64,000 nt of DNA from Blastomyces gilchristii SLH14081 (GCF_000003855.2 NW_003101680.1:309507-373506), one strand, 5' to 3'; numbered from the stretch's first letter, positions 12,079 through 24,538 are shown. Program-made: numbers and translations. The notes: generated by a model not told the origin, from the sequence alone.

Positions 12079-13091
12079 ATTTTCTTTGTTTTTGATGTTT
12101 TTCTTTTCATATAGTGTGACATTGAAAATAGATTAAACATGTGATGTATGAAAATGAATGAAGTATGTATAATAATATTTATCTTTTTACAGCTCACTCT
12201 TACAGTTGATAATTAATTTATTATCTATTATTTCTTCTCTCTTCTTACACTTTTTCTTTATCTGCTAGTTACTACTCTTATTCAATCTCTATATAATATA
12301 ATATTCAGTGACTAGATTCAGCAGCTTTCATCTCTTATAATTCTGTCTTATATATTATACTATCTCTCTTCATCTGCTCAAATTACTACAGTTAACAGCT
12401 TATTAAAACTAATCTCACTCAATCTCTGAGCATTCTCAGAAGTTAAGATGGCTTAGTTTCACATATCTGCAGATGTTTCAGATACTTCATTCTCTGTTAT
12501 CTCTGTGATTAAACTGATGTAAACAGTTAAATTCAACTCTGAATTCCTTTTTCTTCTGTAATCTGACTCATATATAAGTCTGTCACTTTGAGACTGCTTT
12601 TTACTGCACTGCACTCACTATCTACAGTATATTATTATACAATCAACTACAGTCTTATTAGTTATTAAAGTGTGATATTTATCAGATTTCTTCATTTCTT
12701 CTCATTCTTTTGTTATTATTATGAAAAGATCAGAATAAGTAAGATTATCTGATTTATAAGTATCTATGATTTCTCTTACTTTATGAGACTTTTTAATTAT
12801 AAGTCTCTTCTTTTTTAACACTGATGATAGTGCTGTGAATAATTATAATTCACTCAGATCTTACATCTTCATCTTTATAAGATATAAATTATTTATTAAA
12901 TTGTATAAGACTCATCTCTTTGATTCTTTCAATGTGTATATTCTCAGAGAATGTGATTTAAGTATTATATAGAGCTCAAATTATCTAGATTGAAACTTCT
13001 CAGAACTATGATTATATATAAGAACTCATGTTCTTATCTTGAGACTTGATTTCTTAACTAGTGAGTCTCATATTCTTTTCAATTGAATTGC
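12079..13091. other. Gypsy-2 region downstream of integrase, no assigned domain
   Basis: On the minus strand this follows the integrase C-terminal region. It is AT-rich with scattered short frames and I recognise no domain. It lies beyond the TAA that closes the possible antisense ORF. Confidence 0.4.
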
Positions 13092-15700
13092 TCAGTTTCG
13101 AAGTAACTCATTAGCTTTTATATATGTATAACTGATCTCTTTCAATCTTAATTCTGTGTTCACAACTGCTGTGTCTGCAACTGTAACTACTGCATTCATA
13201 ACTGCTGTTTCTACTGCATTCACAATCACTGTTCTCTTCTTCATCTGGCTCAAAGCATTCTCTAAGATGCACGGATGAAATTCATACAATAGATAGAATG
13301 ATGAAGACTTGAAGACTGCATACTGTTAAATTCATATGACTAATAGTATCTATCTGAGATATTCATCTCATAGTCATATAGACTTGTTCACTAGATATTT
13401 TATTAGCATATTATTCAGAATTTCATTCAAGTGTTCTATCTTCTCATTTATCTGTGAATAATATAATATTATTCTACAATGTCTTGTCTGTAACTGACTT
13501 ATGAAATGCCTCACTACTTATTCTATAAGATTCACATTAGTATTAGTTAGAATCTCATGTAGTATTTCATAGTTGATATAGATTTCATTATATAGAAACT
13601 TTATCATCATCTTCACTATTATCTCTGAAACTGGTTTTATAACTGATTAGTCAGTAGCATAGTTAATAGCAGTGATTATTCATCAATTTTCATTTGATAT
13701 TCATACTAGTATATCTATGAGATTCACTTCTCATTATTTAAATAATTGTATTATACCTTTCATCTGATATTACACTTTCTTGGATTTCAATCCTTTCTTA
13801 GATTCTTTTACAACCTGATAATTCAGGCACTTGTGAGTGTATATCTGAATGTTCTCAGTCATGCTTGATCAGTATACTCTTGATTCAAGTACACTTATAA
13901 GTTCAGAGCTTTCTAAGTGACTGAATTCCTTGTACATGTGAGTCATTAAGTCATGTCTAAATAAATATTCTAGATAGAGAGCTTTCACATATTCTAGATT
14001 ATGATAAAGCATAACATTGTTTTTCAATTTTCTCAGCTTGAAGTTCAGAAGTATCTCTTCTATTACTTTTATAAGATACTTATTATCTGATATTTTATCA
14101 TTCTTTAAGTGAGAGATTATTGCATTCACTTATTCTGATTCCTTATATTCTCTCAGCACATTTAACACAAACTTCTCTTGTATCTAGTTCATAGAATTCT
14201 CACTCATGAAATCAGATCTGTAACTGATTATATCAGATATTATAGTATTCAATTCTTTTCAGTATTTAATATGAAGATTATACACTTGAAACTCTGACAT
14301 TCAATATACTAAGTATTTGAAAGATTTCATTATTAATTATTAATAGATAAGACTTTCATAATTCATAATTACTGTTGTTATATATCTGTTGTTAATATAT
14401 CTATTTTACAATATCAGTGTATGCTTGATCACTAGTAATTTCTTTTTATATACTAAATAATTGAGCTCAGTATCTGATAGTTTTCTATCATTATATATTA
14501 TCAGATACAGCTTGCTATTCTTACTCATCTGCAGAAGAATATCTCTGATAGCTTATTTAAATGTATCTGTCTTAATGTAGAATGATTTATTATAATCTGA
14601 TTGAATAAGTACTGAGAATGTTATTAAATATTCTCTCAGTGTGAGAAAGACCTCTTCACATACAGTATTTCAGATGATTCAATAAAACTTCTTCTTTCAC
14701 AGATTAGCATTTATTTCTCTTAAGAGATCTGAGAGTGATACAGTTATTCATGTGAAATCTGTAATAAATCTGCAGTAATATGAGATTAACTCAAGAAACT
14801 ATTATATATAATGTATATTTCTCAGCTGTGATCAATTCACTATAATATTCAATTTCTTCAGAATGAGATGTATACAGTCATCACTCACTATATGTTTTAC
14901 AAACTTCAACTCTTTCATTTCAAACACATACTTTGTTGATTTAATATAGAGCTTATGCTCTGTCAGAGTTAGAAGCACTTTATTGAAATACTTCAGATAT
15001 TCATTATATAAGTTTGAGAAGACTAGAATATTATTCAGATATACAAGATATGAGATTTCATTCTATTTATAAACAATTATATTTATCATTATTTGAAAGA
15101 TAACAGACACATTTATCAGACTGAATGACATTATCAGAAATTCAAACTTCTCTCATTATATATTAAACACAGTTTATACTACTGACAGTTCATCTACACA
15201 GATCTGTCAGTATTCTGAGAGAAGATTGATCTTTGATAGATATCAGGCATTTTCAACTGTATTCAACTGTTATTGAATTTATAACAGTGAATATTCATTC
15301 TTGATTATAAGCTTGTTAAGTACTTGATAATCAATACACATCTGTCACTTCTCACCTGTCTTTTTCATAAATAGAACTGAAAAGTCTCATGTGCTTGATG
15401 AGAGTTATCTGAGATTATATGCTAGAAGATCTGTGATCTGACACTTCTATTCTTCAAGATATGTCTGTGACAGAGAGTATGCATTCTGATTAACTGATTT
15501 CACATTTCTCATGTCAATCTCATGTATGAATTCTTGTTCTAGCAGCAATTTCAGTGAAAGATCTGTTCAGAAGATCTTCTTATACTTCTTCAGAAGTTTC
15601 TTCATATACTTATTCTCTTATATATTCTTTATCTTGGTTTTCCCTGCTTTTAGATTCTGTATGATATACAGAATACTTTCAGATGAGGTCTTATAAATCA
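13092..15700 (-). pseudogene. Gypsy-2 pol: reverse transcriptase, RNase H and integrase, decayed
   Basis: Read on the minus strand, the reverse transcriptase starts near 15650 with the motif FVKKTGExxMCIDYxxLN-like region at about 15330-15400. The catalytic motif is now YLNNILVFS (about 15016-15048), where YLDDILVFS is expected. RNase H follows near 14400-14600. Integrase (about 13400-14130) shows the His pair in HDLMTxMxxEFSH and a Cys pair in CLNYQ, where the second Cys is Tyr. Further left are VDLIDIL-like and TNTNVNLI-like segments where the catalytic DDE Asp residues belong. A shorter open stretch at 13092-13289 may be the integrase C-terminus. Confidence 0.8.
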
Positions 15701-17130
15701 TTCTTTTTACTTAATAATGTATAAGCAGATTTAACTCTTTTATATCAGAGATATGAAATGTCCTTCTTATATTAGTTAATAGAATTATATGAACTGTTTT
15801 CTTTCTATCAGTTAACTATATATAACATATACATCATTGAATCTGCAGATTGAATCTTTGAAATTAATTAAGTTTAAGAATAAGATTGTATTTCATGTTC
15901 TGCAGCTCTTACACTTAAATATAGTAAGATTATTCTTCAAAGTACAAGAGAACTCTTACTCTTACAGATGATACTAAATATCAGTTATCAGATAATCTTA
16001 TGTATTGAGAATTCTTCACTCAGCAGACCTCTTTCAGTCTTTAAATTATATAATGACTAATATATTGTATAGAAGCTTCTGTGTTCACTAATACTTTTAC
16101 AGTCATCTCTTAATTCTTACTCAAGTGTTCTCTATACATTAACATTTCAGGTCTTAAGATATTGAGATGAGCATCTACTTCATTCTTGCCTGCATCTCAG
16201 TCAGAAGTCTACTTTCTCTTAATATTTATAAACTTCAGAGAATTATCTAATGCAGACATCTCTTTCACTTTGAAGACTTTTCATACAATATCAGTGAGTG
16301 TCTTCAAGCTCACTGATTCTGCTAGTTATTTAACTCTCTTACTTTTCTTAACTATATATACTGTGTATCATTCTTTACATCATGATTTTAGCATTCACAG
16401 TTGAAGCAAGCTTGATACTTATAATATCAAGATTTTCACTCAGAGAATTTCTTTTTCAGAGAATTGATCACTTTAGCAATAATATTGAGATTTAGATTCA
16501 TTACATTCAGATGTATGACTTACATTATAGAAGTCTGATTATCTGTTCTCTGTTAAAGTATACTTGATTGAAGTATTTTCTGTTATAATTGACTTACTTA
16601 TTCTCATATAATAAGAATGTTGTATGCTTCTTTCACTGTGTCTGATTGTAAGGTTAAGCATTTTCATTTCACTCTCAACTCAGATATAAGATTATGAATG
16701 AAGATCTGTAAACAGAAAGATGTTAAAAGCTCTTCATTCAATATAAGATAGTGTAAGTTAAAGTGTGTAAAGTATAATGTAAGATCACTCACTTGTCTAC
16801 ACTCAGTGAAGCATTTGTAATACTTGTCTTATATATTCACTTTCTCAAAGTTATGTAAGATTCATTTGAAAAACTTATTTTATATTTATAAGAATGAATG
16901 TTACTTCAGATCTATAAAATTCATCTTTTCATCAGTTATTTATAATGACTTCACTTTTCTGCATAGAAACACAGCAGATCTTAAGACTTGTTGAAATTCT
17001 GTTGACTGTCTGTCTATAAGTTATATTCAATTCAATAATATGATTGCATCTGACTTAGCCAGCTGATTACAACATTATTTTTTCAGTCACTATTAAAGCT
17101 TGATGATTTCAGCAGACCTCTCAGCTTAAT

Positions 17131-19893
17131 ATTATTATTATTATTATTCTTCAATTATGGATGTATACAGTCAGAGACTATGACATCTACCTGAGAACTA
17201 AAAGTTCTCAGAGTTTTTCCTGTATTTATAAAGTCAACTATTATACATTTATCAATTTCAGATATGCAAAATCAGAAAATTCCAGTCTAGAATATAAAAA
17301 CTGTTTACAAATTGCAGTATTTTAACATCTTCTGATACTTTGAAACCATTTGACAATATCATGACAAAAGAAAGGAGAACATAGTCTTAAAGATAGACAT
17401 ATTAAACAAGTAGATAGAAAAGAATAGAAAGGAAAAATTAAAGTAAAGAGAGACTATAATAAAATAAATTATTAAAAGATAGTGTATAGCTATTTTTAAC
17501 AGACTATATCTGATCAATTTTCTCCTCTTCATATTCAGATATTTCTGAATTTAGTTATTTTCTTATAGCTGCTTGAGTTTCTGATAGAAAGTCATTAAGT
17601 ATTTAATTCCTGTCTCAGTTGAGAATAATAACCTAATATTTAATTAATTTAGATTATACTTCTCTTTCAATCTGACTCTGCAACTATTATATAATGCACA
17701 GTGTATTACAATATACTCAGAATTTTCATTTACATTGCAGAATGAGCATTCTATTGAATCAAATCTATCATCAAATCTTTGTATATAAGATTTGAAATAG
17801 CCATGTTCTAGTTTCAGCTGTATTATAGATGAGAATATTTTCTTTTTACATTTGATTAAACAAGATTTTCACTTGGGTTTTATTTCAAATCTTGAATAAT
17901 ATATACTCTTCTTTTGTTTCTGTCAGCTTTCATTTCACTTGTTTAAATAAGATTCTTTTATCTTTCTCTTTTTAAAAGATCAGAATACTATTTTTTGAAT
18001 AGATCTGTTTAATTCTGAACTCTTTTTTACAGCTGAATCAGTCAATTCATTGCCATGAATATTCATATGAGCAGGAACTCAGTGCAGATGAATTATCAGT
18101 TTTAATATTCTTCTCTTTTGAATTTTCAAAACAGAGTTTAAAATCAGTTCAAGATTTATTTAATCATTATGAATCTGACTATTTCTAAGTCTTTTTAAAG
18201 CAGCTTGACTATCAGAGAATATTCATGTCTCTTTCAAACTATTTTCTGTTTTATAAGATTTCATTTTAATGAGTTTGAAAGCTTTCACTATTGTAAATAG
18301 TTCAGCATCAAAGACTTTGAATTCACAGCCTAAATTTCAGAAATCTGAGATAAAATTGATATTATCTTCAGTATAAGTAATATCTGCGTCTAATCTATTG
18401 AAATTCTCATTTTTTAAGTCATTTGAATAAATCAGAATAGAGTCTTTTATATTAATTATAGAAATTCTCTTTAAATGCTGTTCATATTCTCTCTCTTTAG
18501 ATAGTTCACTTATTTACAAGTCTATGAGAGATTCAAGCTTTTCTCTTCAGAGAGATATCTTCTCATTATCAACTTTTTCAACATTTAATAAAGAAAATTG
18601 ATTTTTAATCAGTGAGTATAGTCTGTATAGTTGAGAGAGCATTTTCTTTGAAGAATTATTTTCATTTTAATCAAGAAATCTATTTCAATCCAGTTCATTT
18701 TCAGAGTTAATTGATAGAAATGAAGAAGAGACTCTTTCTCTGATTATATAATTTGAGCTCATCTTTATAACTCTCAGAGCATAGTTTATACAGGCCTTTT
18801 CAAATTTAATAGCAGAAGAGAGAATTGAAGCTTTAATTTTCATTGCTTTAATAGAAGATGATTTGAATGCTCTCAGAATTCTTCTCAAAACTCTGTTTTA
18901 CAGACTTTGAAAGAGTTCTGTGAAATTCTCTTGATTATTTCATCAAACTTGAACTTCATAATCAGCTACTGAGGTGATACAGACTATATATAACTGTCTC
19001 ATAGTCTGGAAGAATAGATCTCTCTCTGTATTTGATAGTCTGATTATGCTATTTAATAGTCTTTCTGTCTTAATAGTTCTTTGTTGAATATAATATTTAA
19101 AATTCAACTTGAAGTTTAATCATACTTCTAATTATTTGACATTCAAACTGAGTTTAATCTCTCTATTTAAAAGAGTTAGGCATAGTTCTTTCTCATTGAA
19201 TCTAGAAAAGAAATGAATTAACTCAGTTTTATTCATATTAAATTGAATTTAATTGATATCTGCTCTAACAAAGATTTTCTTTGCTGCTTTTTCAATCACT
19301 TCTAAATTCTCTTTGATTGTTTTTGAACTGTAGACTAGATTAATATCATTCACATAACTTGAAGATCTCACTATTTTCATATCTCTATTCTTGAATAGAT
19401 ATGCAGTGTATATTGCAAATAAAATAAGTGAGATTGAAGATTCTTGCAGTACTTTTATTTTTATCTCAGTCATGTCTTGTTTCATTTCATCAAAGAATAG
19501 TTGTATGATTCTTTTAGATATAAAACAGTTAACTCATTTTATTAGAGAAAGTGGCATTTTTAACATCTTTAAAGTCTGAATTAACTTTGACTTTGAAACA
19601 TGATCAAATGCACCTTTTATATTAATAAAAACTTCAGTTAAGACCAGACCTTCATGCTTTGCTATTTGAATATCATGAACAACTGAGAGAATAGTGTCAA
19701 TTGCAGAGTATTGTTTTCTACCTTTCATTTGTTGACTAAATAGAAGGAAATCATTAATAGAGCTTATAAAAGATAGATAAGTAGCTATTATCTTTTCTAA
19801 AACCTTTTCTAGACAGTTCAATAGAGATATTACTCTATATGACTTAGAAATTGAAGCTTTTCTCTTACGTTTTGCAAGGATCACTTCAGTGGC
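17131..19893 (-). mobile_element. LINE copy 1, 5'-truncated, 2.76 kb
   Basis: Its sequence parallels the full-length LINE at 33720-41396. It begins at the left with the (AAT)n tail (17131-17148 in plus sense ATT repeats) and stops inside the reverse transcriptase at 19893. An 11-bp duplication CTCAGCTTAAT flanks it (17120-17130 and 19894-19904). It is inserted in Gypsy-2 gag. Confidence 0.88.
17500..19893 (-). pseudogene. LINE ORF2 fragment: reverse transcriptase and RNase H
   Basis: The minus strand gives the C-terminal two-thirds of a LINE polyprotein. The reverse transcriptase catalytic motif reads YVNDI at about 19342-19356, with the first Asp lost. The RNase H has a FDAELF segment near 18300, a SDSQAAL-type segment near 18200 and a HMNIHGNELTDSA segment near 18025-18065. 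A C-terminal C-x2-C-x7-H-x4-C knuckle lies near 17700-17760. The Trp before VPAH is TGA (18079-18081). Confidence 0.82.
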
Positions 19894-20170
19894 CTCAGCT
19901 TAATGTATTTCATGTTTGAATTCTTATTCTTCACAGCAGTCTCACATGATGTGTATACTTCTGAAGAGATTGTGAATAATTATAATAAGATCTTCAGATT
20001 TGATATAATTATCTATCTGTATAAACATTCAAATGTTTTGCTGCAGGCCTATAACCTGGTTTTCTCTATTCTTATTAATAATGATGATTGTGTCAGTGAA
20101 GCTCTTCATAGTAAATGCTTAATTCACAGTGAATATTAATTGTTGTTTGACTTCTGCCTCAGGCTGTCAC

Positions 20171-20676
20171 TAGACTAGCTGCCGGGATCATGAATTTCAC
20201 ATTTAATCTCATTTAATCTGGTCTCATACATTTCTTGGCGTGAATCCCGCTGGGACTAGTCATTAAAAAAACAGGTAAAGTGACTATATATCAGATCTTA
20301 AAATGAAACCATGACTTGAAAAAAATGAGAAAGTGATCTCATTTGATTTCATTTAGTCTCATTCTTGACATAAAGTTACTATTTTTAGACATTTTAAGGT
20401 TTTTTTTAGACTATTTTTAATTTTTTAAAAAGTAATGCTTTTTGATAATACTTAAATGAGATTTAGAGTCATTTAAAGCAATAAAAATAATTTAAATTGA
20501 GAAGTGAAAATCATGATCTTATTTAAAAAATGTGATAAGAGTAGACAGTAAGTCTCACTGAGACAGTACAAAACTACTATCTAATGTTAAAACTGTGTAA
20601 TGAGATCAGTTGAATTGATAATAAGACTATCAAAAAATCTGGTCCTGGTCTCAGACACGGTCACACGGTCAGTCTA
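20171..20676 (-). mobile_element. Non-autonomous 506-bp hAT element
   Basis: The left end matches the right terminus of the larger hAT copies and the right end matches their left terminus, so it is inverted. Terminal inverted repeats begin TAGACT; less mutated copies extend the match to TAGACTGRCCG. A perfect 8-bp duplication GCTGTCAC (20163-20170 and 20677-20684) is the hAT hallmark. The interior is AT-rich without coding sequence and differs from the larger copies beyond the termini. It lies in Gypsy-2 gag. Confidence 0.9.
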
Positions 20677-20950
20677 GCTGTCACTGTGTATACAAGACCT
20701 CAATCTCATTTAGAATTCTTGTACATATGCAGAGCTTTAATTTCAGTTCAGTGATCTCAGTCACTTTTCTTACTGCTTTAAGTAAACTCTCTGAGAGATT
20801 CTGCATATCTTCTGATTCAGATAGCAGAGAAGAGTGTTGTTTGTATTAACTAGAAAAGATGTTCATTTCAGTGATTTCTCATTAATTATATAATGTCTAT
20901 TATTATATAATTTCTGATTTCTGTTTCCTGTTATTATTGTACAATTTCAA

Positions 20951-21257
20951 TGATAGTTATCTCTCTTTTATTCTTCTGAGTAAAGAGCGGTCTTCTTTGA
21001 ATCTGATTTATTACTCTTATTTCCTTTCTCACATCTCATCTATTCGCATATATAGCATTTGTCTGAGTATGAAGTTTTTCTCTTAAAAAGCAAAACAGCA
21101 TTAATCAGATGCTCTTTCACTTATCACTCTTTATACACTATCTTTTGAGATATTTTAGAATCACTCTGATATAATAACTATAAATCACTTCATAGACAGA
21201 ATTATTATACTCTGAAGAAGTCTGCACTTCTCACCAGTTTTTAGACATGCTATCAGA
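20951..21257. other. Gypsy-2 5' leader, no gene seen
   Basis: This lies between the 5' LTR and gag of Gypsy-2. It is AT-rich, has no recognised coding sequence, and should contain the primer binding site close to 21257. I could not match that site to a tRNA. Confidence 0.45.
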
Positions 21258-21424
21258 TATGATTCAAAGATTGCTTTAGTCAGTATATAATTACAGGCGT
21301 ACACTGGCTTCTTATATACATTATACTAAATTAATTAGTAGCTGCTATGACCTCTTTACATTCATATGCATGTTCAGAAGCGGCCGCGTTATTATCCGGC
21401 AGTTGTACATTCTTCCGAACCACA
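21258..21424 (-). repeat. Gypsy-2 5' LTR (167 bp)
   Basis: Same length as the partner at 3846-4012. The segment 21370-21420 keeps GCGGCCGCG and CCGG, which the partner has lost, so again the LTRs of one insertion differ in mutation load. It ends CCACA directly before the TCAA target duplication. Confidence 0.85.
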
Positions 21425-21670
21425 TCAAGATAACGAGAACATAGAAAAATACAAAGAAGTGACAATTAGATACATGCAATAATAACTTCTCAGCTCAGAA
21501 ATATAGAGTAATTTATTAAAATAATTTATACATCTTTGTATTTATTAGAAACCTGAGATGCTTGAGTTCCGGATTTAATGTATTCTCTACAGGTTTCAAA
21601 CTCACATGTCTTGATTTCTCATGTCAAGATGTTATCAGATAACTGTATTAATCATTCAGCTATTAGAGTC
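21425..21670 (-). repeat. SINE-A copy 2, head-side portion
   Basis: It matches SINE-A copy 1 (5172-5415) base for base apart from transitions. The tRNA-like head is at the right end. The B box is degraded to GGTTTCAAACTC in plus sense and the A box is also altered, so the promoter is probably dead. The rest of this SINE is at 3816-3845, beyond Gypsy-2. Confidence 0.82.
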
Positions 21671-22218
21671 TTATTCAGTCAGATTAGTATGTATAATCTT
21701 ATTCAGAGCTGTACAAGTTTATGTTAAAGATTCTGCAGTTAATCAGCTCTTCTATCAGTAGTGCACTGATAATGATTAAGCTCTTTTATCTCAGTAGTCT
21801 ATAGATTATAAGACTGTTAAGTGTGAGCTCTGCTGTGATTAACATGCATAAGTTCAATCTCAGAATAAACTTAAAAATTTCTAATAAATATTCTGAACAT
21901 TTTAACAGTGTTAAGAGACATCTCAGCAGTATGCTCTAGAAGTCTCTTAAGCTCTAAAACTGAGTGAGTTCACTAAGAGAAGTCATTGTAAAGAGTCACT
22001 AAAGAGAGTTACTGAGAGAAAGTACTGTACTCTATAATAGCTGATCTGAGAAAAAGTGTTAAAGATTCTGCAGTTAATCAGCTCTTTTATCAGCAGTGTG
22101 CTAATAATAATTGAGATCTTTTATCTCAGTAGTCTACAGTTTATACAGTGTTAGTAAGAAATGTATAAGATCAGACTAAATAAAATTAAACATGAAATTT
22201 ATAGTTTCAGTAATCAGT
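21671..22218. repeat. Pair of about 95-bp direct repeats, unclassified
   Basis: A block starting TGTTAAAGATTCTGCAG occurs at 21722-21820 and again at 22057-22155, an offset of 335 bp, with mostly transition differences. The spacer has no gene I recognise. A separate block of about 45 bp starting TTATTCAGTCAGATTAG (21671-21712) recurs at 23085-23127. This could be the edge of an unknown element or a segmental duplication. Confidence 0.6.
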
Positions 22219-22893
22219 CTAGAGATTACAGAGCAGTAGAGATGATAATAATAATAGAGAGAGTAGAGATAAAAGAAGTGATATAAGAGTAGAGATAAAG
22301 AGTAAAAGTGATAGAGAGAGCTCTGAGACAGTAGACACAGTGATAATAATAGAGAGAAAAAAGAGTGAAAGAGATGAAAGAGATGAAAGAGATAATAAGA
22401 AGTAATAAGAAGAGAGTAGAGAATGATTCAGAGAGAGAGTGAAAGTAATAGAAGAGCTACAGAATAATAGAGACAGTGATAATAATAGAGAGAGTAAAAG
22501 TGATACAAAGTAATACAGAGTGAAAGAGAGTGTGATAGACAAGAAGAATAGAGATGATAGAGATAATAATAATAATAGAGAGAGTAGAGAGTAAGAGATG
22601 AAAGAGATGAATAAGATAGTAAGAAGTGATAAGAGAGAGATAGAGAGTGATTCAGAGAAAGAGTAAAAGTGATAGAGAGACTGTAGAGTGATAGAGACAG
22701 TGATAATAATAGAGAGAGTAAAGATGATACAGAGTAATACAGAGTAAAAGAGAGTGATAGAAGAAGAGAGTAGAGACAGTAGAGATAATGATGATAATAG
22801 AGAGAGTAGAAAGTAAGAGGTGAAGAAGATGAAAGAGGTGAAAAAGATGATAAGAGGTGATAAAGAGAGAGTAAAGAGTGATCAAAGAGAGAG
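22219..22893. repeat. Purine-rich tandem array (minisatellite), about 230-bp period
   Basis: Almost only A, G and T on the plus strand. The segment GTGATAATAATAGAGAGAGT recurs at about 22470 and 22699, giving a period near 230 bp, with partial matches before and after. Smaller units (GAGAGTA, GATGAAAGA) recur within. Apparent Leu/Ser-rich frames on the minus strand simply translate this array. Confidence 0.75.
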
Positions 22894-23206
22894 TAATGTA
22901 TCAGCAGATATTATAACTTATTTCAGTGTATACAGTACAGATTTAACTTGAATAGGTTTAGATCTATTATTTTTTCAACTAAATACACTGTTGAACTCTA
23001 TAATATGAATCTGACTGTCAGCTTGACATGCTTGGTGAGTTGTACAGAGTTATATGCAGAATCTACTGAACAGAAGGCCTTATTCAGTCAGATTAGTATG
23101 TATAACCTCAGTCAGAGCTGTTCAGAGTTATACAAACTGGCACTGTATGAACTTATACGGCTCTGAATGAGGTCACCGAACAGGCTCTTAGAGAATAACG
23201 TTGTCA
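22894..23206. other. Less mutated stretch with a duplicated 45-bp block
   Basis: From about 23000 the sequence regains CG, CC and GG. It contains the second copy of the TTATTCAGTCAGATTAG block at 23085. No coding sequence recognised. Confidence 0.4.
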
Positions 23207-23375
23207 TGTGTAGTTACTCCGTACAGTCACTGGATAATAACACAGTCACTTCCGAATATACTTACAAATGTAAAGGAGCTCTAGCGGCCACTAATTAATA
23301 TATAGCTGTTAACCGTTACGGCCGTTGCGGTTAGCGATCCCACTAGATCACGTGACCCACCACTATATTATGTTC
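23207..23375 (+). repeat. Unmutated LTR-like sequence related to Gypsy-2 LTRs
   Basis: It starts TGTGTAGTTAC and, in inverted orientation, shares a core of about 70 bp with the Gypsy-2 LTRs, including TTACAAATGTAAAG and GCGGCCACTAATTAAT. The second half diverges. Unlike the flanks it is full of CG (TTACGGCCGTTGCGG). It may be a solo LTR of a low-copy Gypsy-2 relative, or the edge of the copia element that starts next to it. Its right boundary is not defined. Confidence 0.45.
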
Positions 23376-23599
23376 TTGTAGATAGATCTATTAATACAAT
23401 CTTTAACTATTCTATAAATTATAGTCTGAATAACATGTTTTTCTTTCTAGAACATTGTATTAACATTTTTAATAAGAATAGTTCATCTTTTTGAAAAGAC
23501 TCTTACTTTTTATTAGAGATATTTCATTTTCTCTGAATTTATCAGTTAGTAGATTTATATACTTTTGAAAAAGTATGTTCTTTATTATGAAGAATATTA

Positions 23600-24538
23600 C
23601 TTTTTTTTACATATCTAGAAGAAGCAGAGTTATCTTAATATAAGTGATATATCTATTACTTCAGAGTTCAGCTCAAGACTCAGAATCACTCACTCTACTA
23701 GACAACTCATTGATAGAATAATCACTTATTATGAGAAGGTTTCTGACTTGTAAGATAAGACTGAGATTAGTTTTCATCAGAAATCTGTTCATTTCAACTT
23801 ATTAAATTCTTTATTATCTCTCACTCTTAAAATGCTGACTTTTAATGATGATTTAAATCAATCTATCTATTGCACTGCAGGCAGTCTTATAAATCTTACA
23901 CAGATAATACTCTGAAATCAAATAACTGCAGCTGATATTATATAATATCTCACTACATCTGTCTCTGTATAAAGAGATACTATGAGAGATAAGTTATGAA
24001 AATATCAGAAGAAAGTTAAATATGCACTAGACATTAAATCAGTGACTATATTTAATAACTCTAATTATAAAGCCTGATGTGTTAGCATGTTGACTAATGT
24101 AAAAGTTATTAATAAAACTGACATTCTATTAAGAACTCAATGAAAATTCTCTTTTACATATTATATTAATTCTGAGAAGTGAAAGATCTGTTCTAAGTTT
24201 CTATATAGATGTATACTGTCAAGTCTTGTTAGAAACATTTAAGTCACTATTGAAATCTTAGAGGCTGATAATACTGTGACTCTATAAGACAAGATCAATG
24301 ATGAATATATAATATCACTGACTAAAGAATGTGTTAATATCTTCAAGAAATTGACAAAATTATAAGTTAAGAATGATAATTATCTTACTTTTCAGAGATG
24401 TTTCTGCTATTTTATTATCTATTACAGAGAGCTCTGTCAGAGCACTGAAGATATATATTATAATCTTTTTCTTAACAATTTACAAGATTATTAAAAACTG
24501 TTTAGTAAAATATATCTGAATGAGTTTTTCTTCACTGA
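23600..24538 (+). pseudogene. Copia gag, N-terminal part, decayed
   Basis: The plus strand gives a helical gag-like protein with many stops at former Trp codons. The final part reads YYNLFLNNLQDY and LNEFFFTDQELI across the Gypsy-1 insertion point, the join being made once ACTGA is counted once. Copia gags are poorly conserved, so the call rests on continuity with the zinc knuckle downstream. Confidence 0.6.

Larger units (their letters stand above)
15900..20950 (-). pseudogene. Gypsy-2 gag, interrupted by a LINE and a short hAT
   Basis: Gag should lie between the 5' LTR at 21258 and reverse transcriptase. A degraded zinc-knuckle-like stretch starting CFNC, with His at the expected spacing, is seen near 16385-16410. 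N-terminal gag-like sequence is read at about 20690-20830 (helical, Leu/Lys-rich), and the middle at 19905-20162. The LINE (17131-19893) and short hAT (20171-20676) split it. I cannot place its start or end, and identity rests mainly on position. Confidence 0.5.
3846..21424 (-). mobile_element. Gypsy-2: complete Ty3/gypsy element with four nested insertions
   Basis: It is bounded by 167-bp LTRs at 3846-4012 and 21258-21424 and flanked by the 4-bp duplication TCAA (3842-3845 and 21425-21428). Gag, reverse transcriptase, RNase H and integrase are read right to left. SINE-A, Gypsy-1 copy 2, a LINE and a short hAT are inserted in it. Subtracting these with their duplications leaves about 8.26 kb. 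That is long for a gypsy element, because nearly 3 kb separates integrase from the 3' LTR. It is unrelated at the sequence level to Gypsy-1. Confidence 0.82.

Noticed and set aside
12416..13080. Host gene between Gypsy-1 copy 2 and the Gypsy-2 integrase
   Set aside because: The removal of nested elements places this inside Gypsy-2, and no frame has recognisable conservation.
22219..22885. Leu/Ser-rich minus-strand frames resembling membrane proteins
   Set aside because: They are direct translations of the purine-rich tandem array; no start context or conservation beyond the repeat.
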